Below, one piece after another: positions 10,764-20,510 of a stretch of DNA of 64,000 nucleotides. A program made the translations under genes and the position numbers. The stretch lies in the NCBI GenBank assembly GCA_963556695.1, contig CAUWAG010000010.1, positions 5,580,001-5,644,000 on the forward strand, written 5' to 3'. Each line of letters begins with the position of its first letter. The stretch's first letter is position 1. The notes under the pieces were generated by a model. The model worked only from the letters and a program-made list of their open reading frames with translations. It was not told the origin of the DNA and did no database searches. Source of the stretch: Anthostomella pinea. Its lineage: Eukaryota > Ascomycota > Sordariomycetes > Xylariales > Xylariaceae.

Positions 10764-12206
10764 ATGCCTCTCCATTCTGTTTTGCGTTTATGCTTGCGCC
10801 CTCGCCGTGATGCGCTCGAGAGATACACCAAAGTCGACACCCTACGGCTCTTGAAGCCGCACTTCAATCTCTCGCACAGTGGCAGCAGTCCAGCGCGGTT
10901 CCAATCATCCAGCGCGACAGCTGCGAACGTAACAAAGAGCGAGCCAAGCAAACACGACAAACCTGCCATTATGAGTGCTGGCGACTTCGGATATCCTGGC
11001 TACCAGCCGGTACGTAACGGGCCATATACCCCTATAACAAACTTTTTCCCATACCAACAGCAACCTCAACCTCAGCTACAACCTCAAGCGCAGTACGGCT
11101 TTGACGCGATGGGACGCTACAATCTTCGATCATCACAGGCGCACACAGCCCTGCCGCAGAACACTCCTGCGAACACTCCTCCGAACCCTTACTTCAATAC
11201 TCCTCCGAACGCTACACCGTTCGGCGCCGGGATCCCCCATCATCCCACTCCTACACCATTCGCTTCTGGGATCTTCCCTTCGTCGTCTCACGAGAAGTCA
11301 GCTTTACCGCAGAACCCACCTCCGAACAATGTCCCGCCCAGCTCTGGCGTTTCCCCTGCCTTGTTGCAAGAGACGTCGACTGAGCTAGCACGGCAAGTAG
11401 CCCAGATTCTTGCCACCAAGAGAAGATAGAGAAGAGAGACTTCTGACCGTATCCTCAACAGGAGTGGTGCTCCTGAACATTACTCACCTATTAGACGGTC
11501 ACCTGTACGACAGTTTCGCGCGAGAGACCAGATTGTAGCACCATCGAAAGAATCTGGCGGCGTTCCAGACCCGACGGCACTGTACCTTGCGCATGCGTCC
11601 TACCCACCTCTGCTACTCCCTCGGCCGCGAAATATCCTGGTGGTCATCGACTTGAACGGAACCCTTCTGTATCGGCCGAATAAGCGCCAACCGTCAACCT
11701 TCATCATGCGCCCATATGCTCGCGAGTTCTTGAACTACTGCATCCGAACCTTCACGGTCACCATCTGGTCATCAGCGAGACCTGATAACGTTGAGAACAT
11801 GTGTAAGACGCTGCTGACACCCGAGTTGCGCGCAAAGGTCGTTGCAGTGTGGGGGAGGGATAGATTCGGTCTGTCGACGAGCGACTACAACTCGAGAGTC
11901 CAATGCTATAAGCGGCTGAGCGTATTATGGAATTCCCCCCTTGTGTCTTGCACCCATCCCGACGCGAAAAAGGGCGTAACATGGAGCCAGAAAGACACGG
12001 TGCTGGTGGACGACTCGCTGGAGAAGGCAAGGACCGAGCCGTACAACCTGATCCAGGTTCCTGACTTTGAAGGGTATTCCAACGAGCCGGCCTACGTCCT
12101 ACCTCAGGTCCACAACTACATCAACGAATGCAGTCAGCAGGCGGACATTAGCACGTATATGCGAGCTACCCCTTTCAAGCTAAGGGACGACTTTGTCTTA
12201 CATTGA
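10764..12206 (+). CDS. NIF/FCP1-like HAD-domain protein with possible mitochondrial leader and a GC-AG intron
   Basis: NLI-interacting-factor (FCP1-like) domains are HAD phosphatases. Here the motif I region reads VVIDLNGTLLYRP, so the first Asp is present but the second position of DxDxT is Asn. Motif II-like TIWSSARPDN and motif III-like DTVLVDDSLEKA follow. In the genomic frame an in-frame TAG at 11427 interrupts the ORF. A GC-AG intron 11393-11461 (donor GCAAGT, branch TTCTGAC, acceptor CAACAG, 69 nt) removes it and keeps the frame as ...ELARSGAPEHYS. A second optional intron, about 11009-11059 (GTACGT to CCAACAG), is also in frame, so splicing there is uncertain. From ATG 10764 the N-terminus is Arg-rich and ends ARFQSSSA, a mitochondrial presequence-like pattern; ATG 10971 would give a form without it. 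Proline/asparagine-rich repeats (NTPPN) precede the domain. Catalytic activity is doubtful; a TIM50-like or scaffold role is possible. Confidence 0.72.
11393..11461 (+). other. Predicted GC-AG intron (69 nt)
   Basis: The donor is GCAAGT after CG, the acceptor is CAACAG, and a TTCTGAC branch site lies 13-19 nt before the acceptor. It removes the in-frame TAG at 11427-11429. The nearby GT donor at 11397 would throw the downstream domain out of frame, so the GC donor is preferred. Confidence 0.6.
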
Positions 12207-12926
12207 AAGGCCACAGGTCTTCAGCGTTGGACTTGGACAGATTGTTGGAGCCACAGCACTCGAAGCGGCAAAACTGACCTCACTTGGTCGTTGAGCCCTG
12301 AACTAATGAGAGACGGCATATTGGGATATGTCGAGTACGTTACAACAGCTAGCGCTGGCAAGGCACCGCTAGTCAAGTCTAGTTCGACACCAACCCCGTA
12401 AGAACCCTGAAATCTTGGGAGTTCTCTCGGCTGATGACAGCTCAGAGTGAAGACAGCAGGAAAAATGACTGCGGAGGCACAATGGTATAGACGGTTGATG
12501 CGTGGATGATACCCCTTTGCTCTAGATTTCGAGTACAATACAACACAAAACGGCGTTTGGAAGATAGATCACTTCGACTTACCAGACACGACTTCTGAAT
12601 GTCCTTTCGACTTGACCCCTTTTGATGGAATTACCTTAGGTAACCACTTTTATAGGTTATTGTGGGGACACAAGAATGTGCCTGTGTGACGCAAAGCCTC
12701 GGCCCGTCACAGCTTGCAACCCCTTGGAAAACCTTAACCTCCACTTTATGCCGATCCGCTTCTGCAAGGTACAGTCGATAGCACGTGCAACTGACGTAAT
12801 GGCCTTCACCTGCCTCCCAAGTACCTAAGGTAGGTAGGTAGGTAGAGTTGACTTCTGCCAATGTTCCTGATAAGTAATAATAACACACGCCAAAATCACG
12901 ACACACACACAGGGTGCCGCGGAGCG
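12207..12926. other. Intergenic, no gene; TAGG repeat
   Basis: No coding potential seen. A palindromic TTACCT-T-AGGTAA lies at about 12632-12645 and a (TAGG)n-type run at about 12829-12845, 80-100 bp upstream of the carrier start. The CA-rich tract at about 12899-12912 is a likely part of the carrier 5' leader. Confidence 0.5.
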
Positions 12927-14211
12927 ATGGTAGCAGACGCGGACGGCAAGACCTCGCCGCTGGTGTCCCTGCTAGCCGGCGGGATCGCGGGCGGCGTCGA
13001 GGCCGCCTGCACGTATCCGTTTGAGTTTGCGAAAACCCGCGTGCAGCTTTACGGCCATGAGAAGGGCGTCCGGAATCCCTTCTATGTCGTGGCCAAGGTT
13101 GCGCGTGAGGAAGGTTTGGGGGCTCTGTATAAGGGGTGCTCGACTATGATTGTGGTAGGTGGAACATCTCACTTGTTTATGATTGTTCCGCGGTCTCGTT
13201 CGTGGAATGCTTGGGGTGTAGGGGCTGCTTTGCTCTATGGTTGGACCTGGTGAGGCATGCAGTAGAAGGACGAAGCAGACGCTGCGGTGCTTGGGCACTA
13301 TGTGTAGTGTCGAGAAACTGGTGATTCGTGTCATTTCTCTATCACCACTCTCACGCAGTTATCTTTCGTGCCGAGAGACAGCCGGGATAGAAATGCATGA
13401 AACAGCATAGATCACGTATGACACGTGCCTCGCTATTCAGTGTTCCTTTCCCATCAAATTCAACCTAGCTTTAGGTTCTCCGGGAGATTGCTGAAGCAGA
13501 ACACCTCACGCATCACACACAAACTACTCATATAGATCGCTAACCAAACCATCCGAAAAGGGCTCAATAGGCAAAGACGCAGTGCGCTTCGTAGCCTTCG
13601 ACAAGATCCGCTCCCTCTTCGAGGACCCGAGCACGCACCGCCTCGGCACGGCGCAATCCATCGGCGCCGGCATGGTCGCGGGCGTCGTCTCGTCCACGGT
13701 AATCGTGACGCCCTCGGAGCGCATCAAGACGGCGCTCATCGACGACGCCAAGACCACACAAAGATTCCGGTCTCCGTGGCATTGTATCGTGTCCCTGTTC
13801 CGCGAGGAAGGCCTGCGGCGCGCCCTGTACAGCGGCTACGTGACCACGACCCTGAAGCAGATCGGCACGACCGGATTCCGGCTGGGTTCGTATTCTGCTA
13901 TTAAGGACTGGGAGCGCGCGCGCGGGGTGCGGGATGTCGATGGGCCCGTGGTTAGCTTTGCGAATGGCGCGGTGGCGGGCACGGTCACGACGCTGGCGAC
14001 GCAGCCGTTTGATACGGTTAAGACGCAGGCGCAGCGGGCGCGCGCGACGGGCACCGTGGAGGCGGTTACGACGATCATGAAGCAGGATGGCGTGCGTGGG
14101 TTTTGGAGGGGCACGGTCATGAGGCTGGGGCGGACGGTGATGGCGGGTGGGATTCTGTTTACGGCTAATGAGCAGGCTACTAAGGGGATTAAGGCTGTGC
14201 TGGGGCAGTAG
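12927..14211 (+). CDS. CTP1: Mitochondrial tricarboxylate (citrate) carrier
   Basis: This is a mitochondrial carrier family protein that exchanges citrate or isocitrate across the inner membrane. Exons 12927-13154 and 13561-14211 give 292 residues, the usual carrier length. The three signature repeats are PFEFAKTRVQ near residue 32, TPSERIKTALI near 133 and QPFDTVKTQAQ near 230. The second-repeat Ser-Glu-Arg in place of PxD is typical of the citrate-carrier branch. The splice joins ...GCSTMIV to GSIGKDAVRF, a junction expected for CTP1-type proteins. The intron is 406 nt, far longer than others here, with branch site CGCTAACC near 13539. The start ATG was chosen because family members begin with a short polar tail before the first membrane helix. 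A consensus AATAAA poly(A) signal is at 14419-14424. Confidence 0.92.
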
Positions 14212-14465
14212 GAGGGGGGGGGAGGGATGGTACGTGGAGTTAGTAGAGGTAGTGGTGTTGGGTGGTGAGTATTACCTGTGACCTATGACCTAAGGCTATG
14301 TAGATGTATAGATGTAGACAGCTGATAGAACAATGCCTTGCGTTGATCATACGATGAGGGCAGACATGAAGTGGCTCTTGCAAGCTCATGACCACATTTG
14401 GCCCACAGGCTGTTTCTGAATAAAATCACTTGAAGGTAGTGTGGCAGGTGTATCTAACTTCAAGC

Positions 14466-15200
14466 TCAATATGGCTCCTCATGGGCTGAACAATGCTCTA
14501 CTCCAAACAGACGTTCGATGTCGACCTCGTCACCATCTCCTGCTCCACCTGCTCCGTTGTCTTCCTCTAGGCTCAGCTTGGTGAGTTTCTTTGTCAGTAA
14601 GCCGAGGCTCTCCTTTTCATTAGGTTCAGCCTTCTGGGAGCTCTTTGACTTAACCCTTGTGACGAAAGTGTTTAGCTTGGGATGCCACGATCGGACTACG
14701 TTGACGATGGACAGGAACAGGCCGCTCCAGTAGACACCATGGCAATCGTGAGCGTACAACTCTCCAGGGGATTTTGCAAGGGATTTTTTCGAGAAGATTA
14801 GAAGGTACGCATGTACCATCTCATGGATGAGGGTAGAGAGCACATCGTCTAGCTTACGTCGTCCTCCTTTTGGATTCAAGAAAATCCGGATTTCTCCTCT
14901 GGAAGAGAAGAACACACCATGTCTGCCCGGCTTCAGCGGGTCCTCTTGTGACACATGGAGTGAAACATCCTGACAGAGACTCTCAAAAAAGAAGAACGGG
15001 TCTAGAAATGCCATGTACTTTACCAGCAGCAGCTCAGTGGAGGGCTTCGTCGGCTGTAAATAAAGGGCAACGAACGCCTTTTTAGCTGCATCTTGAGCAG
15101 CATGACGGAGTGACGTTTTGGGCGGGACTGCCATCACCGCGCTGATCAGCTCCTCAGGAGCGTGTGATCTCTTTTGTGGGCAGAAGGGTGTATTCGACAT
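14466..15200 (-). CDS. SprT-like domain metalloprotease
   Basis: SprT-like domains are zinc metalloproteases; the eukaryotic Spartan/Wss1-related members process DNA-protein crosslinks. The protein has 244 residues from the ATG at 15200, with an HExxH site at H126-E127-x-x-H130 (IHEMVHAYLL) and the family's downstream histidines in HDCHGVYW (H151, H154), which supply the third zinc ligand. I chose the internal ATG because the upstream 70 codons look like untranslated leader. No C-terminal zinc ribbon is visible; instead there is a charged tail with KKLTKLSLEEDNG. It is shorter than human Spartan and lacks PIP or UBZ motifs, so it fits the small fungal SprT-like group of undefined substrate. 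Confidence 0.83.
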   Translation of the reverse strand: MSNTPFCPQKRSHAPEELISAVMAVPPKTSLRHAAQDAAKKAFVALYLQPTKPSTELLLVKYMAFLDPFFFFESLCQDVSLHVSQEDPLKPGRHGVFFSSRGEIRIFLNPKGGRRKLDDVLSTLIHEMVHAYLLIFSKKSLAKSPGELYAHDCHGVYWSGLFLSIVNVVRSWHPKLNTFVTRVKSKSSQKAEPNEKESLGLLTKKLTKLSLEEDNGAGGAGDGDEVDIERLFGVEHCSAHEEPY

Positions 15201-15768
15201 AATTGAATGGAAACCGTGGTTGACGCTGTCGGGTTTTGAGTTTGCGATTGAAGATGTGTCTTTCTTTATTGCAACATGACAGAATATGCCAGTCTTATAT
15301 GCTATTCTCCCTGAACGAGCTCGAGCCTGTTTAGTCGGGCAGGATGATCTTAGGCATATAGGTCTATGTTCTCTGAGTTCTCGAGGCAGCATGAAACATC
15401 CCAAAAGCATATGGCTGAACCTGCTAGAGAACGGTCGAGCTGGCTAGGCTGGTGGAATCTCGGACTTGAGGAATTGAAAAGGAACAAGATAGATGAGGTA
15501 ATCGCCGGATTTCTAGAGTACGTTAGCACCCATCCATGTAAGAATAGCATCGTACCCAGTATGTATCTTAAACATGGATCCAAACGTTGCATATTCGAAT
15601 CTGGTCTATCATTGCACCTGGGGAGACCCGTTGTTGGAAAAGTCAGTAAGCCGCGAACCAGCTCCACGAATGTATATGCTCTCAATCCGCAACTATATTC
15701 GTATTGGCCACATCGAGCCGTAGTAAGCTCGTGGCTGGGTATATGTCTCCAAGCACAACATCGAAATA
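15201..15768. other. Intergenic between two minus-strand genes
   Basis: This is the promoter and leader of the SprT-like gene and the 3' region of the dolichyl phosphatase gene. A plus-strand open frame runs through it (15366-15932) but enters the coding region of the neighbour, has no recognisable domain and no supporting splice structure, so I do not call it. Confidence 0.5.
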
Positions 15769-16545
15769 TCATCTTGTCTTCTTCTCACGAGCTTTCAGTT
15801 CCATCATCTTATCATCCCATTTCTCCCATCCAGCTTGGCACAAATCCTCTTCGACGACCAGGTCTCGGACTCGCAGCCACTTTGCTACCGGTGTTTCTAT
15901 TGCCCAAGCCAGCCAACCAGTTTGCCGTATGATAGTTGTGATGATGAACCACCCCACGGCGCTCACGATTCCTGCAGCACAGCCGACCAGCACCTGCTTC
16001 TCCGTGTGATACTTCAGGTATATCCTACTCGACGCCACAGCGGCCGCCATAGCTAGACCGAGGACACTCCAGACGATTCTCTCCAGCATGGTCATTGGGC
16101 TGTGATTCCTCTTTCGGATGCCAGGGCTCGGTGGTCGATGTCTCAGCAGCAGGAACAGCGCCATTGACACGGCGAAATAAGAGACGAACTGGGCGTGGCT
16201 GCTCGGCATGCCGTAGCCCTTGCCGTTCATGAGGCGCGGGCGCTCTTCCTTGATTAGCCGCTTCAGGGCAAAGTTGAGGGCTTCGCAGACGAGCTGTCCG
16301 GCGAACAGGAGTGCTATTTCAATCTCGCGGGTCGACCATATCAGCGTGGCATACATGACGCAGAGGCCTTGGGGTACCAGGGCGAGCCATGCGCATATGT
16401 ACGAAATGCGATCCGTTGGGTCCTGAGGTAGGAAGATAGATGGTCAGCCGCCAGTGTGAAGAGTTGAAGCCAGGCTACTTCCAGGACGTACATAGTGAAC
16501 GTGAGTTAGTGATAGGGACGCCAGAGGCGTCAAACCCTCGGACAT
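15769..16545 (-). CDS. CAX4: Dolichyl pyrophosphate phosphatase (CWH8/DOLPP1-type PAP2 enzyme)
   Basis: This enzyme removes a phosphate from dolichyl diphosphate on the lumenal side of the ER, recycling the N-glycosylation lipid carrier. Exons 16545-16492 and 16422-15769 give 235 residues, matching the family. The 18-residue first exon reads MSEGLTPLASLSLTHVHY and splices to DPTDRISYICAWLALVPQ, the conserved start of DOLPP1 proteins. PAP2 motifs are KRLIKEERPR, GMPSSHAQF and SSRIYLKYHTEKQV, so all catalytic positions are present. Four or so membrane segments are visible, including ALFLLL, VWSVLGLAMAAAVA and VGCAAGIVSAVGWFIITT. The intron is 69 nt (GTACGT to CTCAG). The gene is divergent from the RBR ligase gene. 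Confidence 0.92.
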
Positions 16546-17360
16546 GGTGAGGAGTCGCAAGGAGATGTGGTTCGGGAGCGGCAGGCCGATACTTTAGGAA
16601 TGCGTTGCCCTTTTGGACGGACGAATGGATGGTGACATGCAGCCTGCAGTATGGACGTGTCGACAAAGAACAGTTCGACGATTGTTTGACTGGGGAGCCC
16701 TTGAATCCCGCGACTCTGGGGAAGACGGGACGAACGTTGGAACTCTGATTTTAGCTCCACCAGCTATTTCGTCATATTGGAAGACCCGCCGGCCACCTGG
16801 ACGTTGGTAGCTGCCAGCTGTGGCTCAGCGCCTGCCTCACTCCCAGCTGCCATTACATGCTAATAAGCGCCAACCGCGCGCCGCCAGAGTCATTCAGCGA
16901 AATCATTGCCCCTCATGCCCATTGCCTGACATTCATCGTAATTCTTTATCACCGTCCAGACCCCACCACAATGCCATGATGCATCGACTCCCTGCATCGT
17001 TCGCCGACGCCGACGACACCGTATGACTCAACGTTTCTCTTTCCAGGCTCAACTTTTCGTTGCAAATGTTCCAGACCATTGCCTTGTGCTCTGGTGCGCA
17101 TTTACACTAAATACATAATACATTCGCTCGATGCTAGCAAGTAAAGCGTACCCGGTGCGACCTCGAACCGTAGCCCCGGACGATACAATTCGAAGACAAA
17201 AGATGCGATAGCACTATCGTGTGGCGAATCTTTTGCTTTCTGACAAGCCCACGAATTACAAAGCATACTCTTGGGGACTGCGAAGATTCCTATCGACATG
17301 CTTCCGAGTACACATTTCCACCAGACGTCCCTCTATGCGAAACGGTAGCCAGCAGCCATC
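16546..17360. promoter_or_regulatory. Divergent promoter region, CAX4 and RBR ligase
   Basis: About 815 bp separate the two start codons. No coding potential was seen and no element could be assigned with confidence. The pyrimidine-rich stretch around 16905-16965 may mark the ligase gene's transcription start area. Confidence 0.35.
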
Positions 17361-19419
17361 ATGGAGGAGGAAGACGCACGCGAGGTCGAACTCACCACCA
17401 TAGCCGCCATCTACCCAGAACTGCAGATCGACGAGAATGACTCCCACCGAGTGTCTATCGATCTTCCCGTGACCTTGACGAAGCCTCTGACCGTCCTATT
17501 CCCAGCCGCTACGGATGCCGCGCCGCCCGTCGCACCTTCACAAGAGCCCATCCTGCCGGTAACGAATGTGGAATCACAGACGCTGCTGAACCTACCAGCA
17601 CTGCATGTCATCGTTGCTCTTCCCGATGGGTACCCACAGGACAAGCCGCCGAATGTTACAATATCGACCTCGCCGCCGTGGTTGTCAGGCGAAATACTGC
17701 GTAAGCTCGAGGGCGATGCCGAGAGGCTATGGAAAGAAATTGGTCGTGACCAGGTCATCTTTACATATATCGATGATTTGCAGCATTCCACTGAAAACGT
17801 GTTCGGCTTGGTCGACGACAAAGGCACTCTGGAAGTCGCACCCGAGCACAAGATAGCCATTCTGGATTACGACATCAATGCTAAGCGGAAGTTCTTCGAA
17901 AAAGAGACATTTGATTGTGGTATATGCCTGGGTAGGTCACCAACCTCGGGGTTTTCGCACGCGCACGATACTAACAAATGGATTAGATCCCAAGAAGGGC
18001 GCGGTATGTCACAGGATGCTCGATTGCGGTCACGTCTTCTGCGTGCAGTGTCTACAGGACTTCTACAATAATGCAATTACGGAGGGAGATGTTTCCGCCG
18101 TTCAATGTCTCGAGCCCAACTGCGCCAAAGAACGAGAGGGTGCCATCGGACGTTCTGCTACTAAGAGACGGAAGCCGAAAACATTCTTGAGTCCCAGTGA
18201 ACTATTGCAAATCCCGCTTGACCAGGACAAGGTCAAACGCTACGTGACACTCAAACACAAGACGGAGCTCGAGTCGGACAAGAACACAGTCTACTGCCCC
18301 CGGCCGTGGTGCCAAGGTGCGGCTCGTTCAAAGAAGCACAAAAAGCCCGAGGGTCTCGAGTTCGCCGAAGGCTCTGATGACGAATCTGATGATGAGGACG
18401 CCACAGGAGGTGCCGACTACCAGGCAGAAAAGGAGCTATTGGCTATCTGTGAGGATTGCGGCTTCGCCTTCTGCACCCGATGTGCGCAATCGTGGCACGG
18501 GGAATTCAAATATTGCATACCAAAAGAACGAAAGGAAGCGATCACCGAGGAGGAGAAAGCTTCGCTGGAGTACCTTTCCAAGAACACCACGCCGTGCCCA
18601 ACATGCGCCGCACCATGCCAGAAGACTCACGGCTGCAATCACATGCGTTGCTTCAGGTGCCAAACACACTTCTGTTACCTGTGTAGTGCTTGGCTTGACC
18701 CAAGCAACCCGTATCGGCATTTCAATATTGCGCCATCAGGGGAGGTGAATGGCTGCTATATGAGGCTGTGGGAAGCGGAAGAAGGTGACGGAGGCGGTGC
18801 CGGTTTTGATCACGAGCAAGATGATTTTGATCGAAATGCGAACGTCGCAGCCGGTCAGAATGGACAGCATCCGGAGGTTGTCCTACAGATTGCTGGAAAT
18901 GATGCGGCTGGCCATGACGCCCGAGTCGCAGGTCCAGGAGTGGCACCGGAGCCGCGTCAACAGCCGCTGCCAGAAGCCCGCCACCTTCCGCCACCTAGAC
19001 AACAGCCTGACGGAAGGGCTGCTGTTGCTCGTCGTGAAGGACCCCTCGTCCTGCGAATTGAGGGTGATGCGCCGCCAGCTCAAGGGAGAGGAGCTGTCGG
19101 TCGTCAGCCGGGCCCTGGAATTCCAAATGCACATGTGCAGGCGCGAGAGCAAGCGGTGAATGAAGGTCAACGAGGGGGCCGAGGCAACAGGAGAGGCAGA
19201 GGTCAAGGGGTAAATCGGCAGAACAACAGGAACCGGCCTCAGGGACAGAACCAGCAACCGAACAACGTTGGTCGCCCTGGCCCAAACAGGATTGGGGCGG
19301 GTGACCCGCTCCGTGAAGAAAACGAACTGAATCCGCAACACGAGGCTTGGATTCGTCAATTCGTGCAGCTGGCTCTGAACGATCAGGAAGATCTGGTGGA
19401 CTGGGATAGCGATGAGTAG
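17361..19419 (+). CDS. RWD-domain RING-between-RING (RBR) E3 ubiquitin ligase, RNF14/ITT1-like
   Basis: RBR ligases pass ubiquitin through a thioester on a RING2 cysteine. Exons 17361-17931 and 17987-19419 give 667 residues; the 55-nt intron has a perfect ATACTAACA branch site and splits the first RING between CGICL and DPKKGAVCH. Residues 1-180 form an RWD domain (REVELTTIAAIYPELQID). RING1 includes CGIC and CGHVFCVQCLQDFY, followed by an IBR (CEDCGFAFCTRCAQSWHG). RING2 reads CPTCAAPCQKTHGCNHM; the predicted catalytic residue is C407 in GCNHM. The RWD-RBR order matches RNF14, yeast Itt1 and A. nidulans relatives, linked to translation termination and stalled ribosomes. The 250-residue C-terminus is low-complexity, Gln/Arg/Gly-rich and RGG-like, longer than in Itt1, suggesting RNA contact, which is inference. 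Confidence 0.92.
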
Positions 19420-20163
19420 TAAGGAGCCTGATGGCAGCCTCGACAGGACCAATCGACGGCCACCAGTAGAGGTGGTCTTCCCAAGATGGTAACGACGACG
19501 TGCAGATAGACGATTCCGCCAAATCTGGCCAGGTCGAATTTATTGAGGAGCAGTGCGGGAGCCGGGCGGTTTCTGGTAGCGACGGGGCGCCATGGTTACA
19601 CCCCAGCGGCTTCCGACAGCTATCACTCAAGACGTTCCCCTACTGTTCGTGCCAAAGCTGCATAGCTTCCCGGATAGGCAAGATCTCGCCGGCCCAAGCA
19701 GTGTCACCACAACGTGACATTGGATGGCATATGGCGAAGGATATGCCCCTGGCTTGAGATACCACACCGGCGAACCAATGGATAGATTAATCAATCAATC
19801 GATCACATACATACATCTGTCCGTGCCTTGCTTCGTCACTGCGCCGTAGATTCACAAAAAATAGGCACGCACCTCCCAGAGCGATCAATGAAGCCATCAC
19901 GTGCCAAGCCTGTATTTGCTTGGTTGCAGTTGTGATAGTTCATCTATCTGTGACGAGATTTGACACGTGTGGTTGGCAGTGCACCGCATGCTCGAGCCTT
20001 GAGCCTTGCTTGACACCAACACCATGTGTCCCATCACGATATCTCCCTACATAATCACCTGCCTATGACAATGGATGTTGGTTTGTGTTCAGAGCCCTAC
20101 GGCGGCTACCTACCTAAGCTCCCCGGCCTGATCCTAACGGCTGCGGCCCCGGTCCCCGGGTCA
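19420..20163. other. Intergenic, start of the 11-kb region without genes
   Basis: 3' flank of the RBR ligase gene followed by sequence without recognisable coding content. The interrupted short repeat AATCAATCAATCGATC at about 19790-19805 and ACATACATACAT at about 19806-19816 are low-complexity. Nothing else seen. Confidence 0.5.
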
Positions 20164-20510
20164 CCTGCCGTTGTACCGTACATGTGTATGACAGGATGGA
20201 TGGGTGATAGATCTCAGGAGTCAGAACTATCTCTGCTCGCGCCTCACTGCCGCAGACTGACCTCCGCGGCATCAGCATGCGCGGGATGCGCGGGCGTCAG
20301 TCTGGGCCCGGCGCAGCACAGCATACTCACAGCCTGCCGCTGTACCGTACATGTGTGTGGCAACATGGATGGGCGGGTGATAGATCTCTGGGTATCTCTG
20401 CTTGCGCCTCACTGCCGCAGACTGACCTACGGGTATCGATCAGCATGTGCGGGAAGCAGTCTGGGCCTGGCGCAGCACGGCGCAGCATCATCTCACAGCC
20501 TGCCGTTGTT
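20164..20510. repeat. Tandem repeat, about 169-bp unit, 2.1 copies
   Basis: Copy 1 begins with CCTGCCGTTGTACCGTACAT at 20164 and copy 2 with CCTGCCGCTGTACCGTACAT at 20333. A third truncated start CCTGCCGTTG begins at 20499. The unit contains GATAGATCTC, CGCCTCACTGCCGCAGACTGACCT and GGCGCAGCAC in the same order in both copies, with small indels and perhaps 80-85 percent identity by eye. The open frame across it (20026-20535) simply mirrors the repeat, so I do not treat it as a gene. Confidence 0.8.

Noticed and set aside
11397..11461. GT-AG intron using GTAGCC at 11397
   Set aside because: It would put the downstream NIF domain out of frame; the GC donor at 11393 fits.
15366..15932. 188-codon plus-strand frame opposite the dolichyl phosphatase gene
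   Set aside because: Its second part is antisense to a well-supported coding exon and its first part shows no domain.
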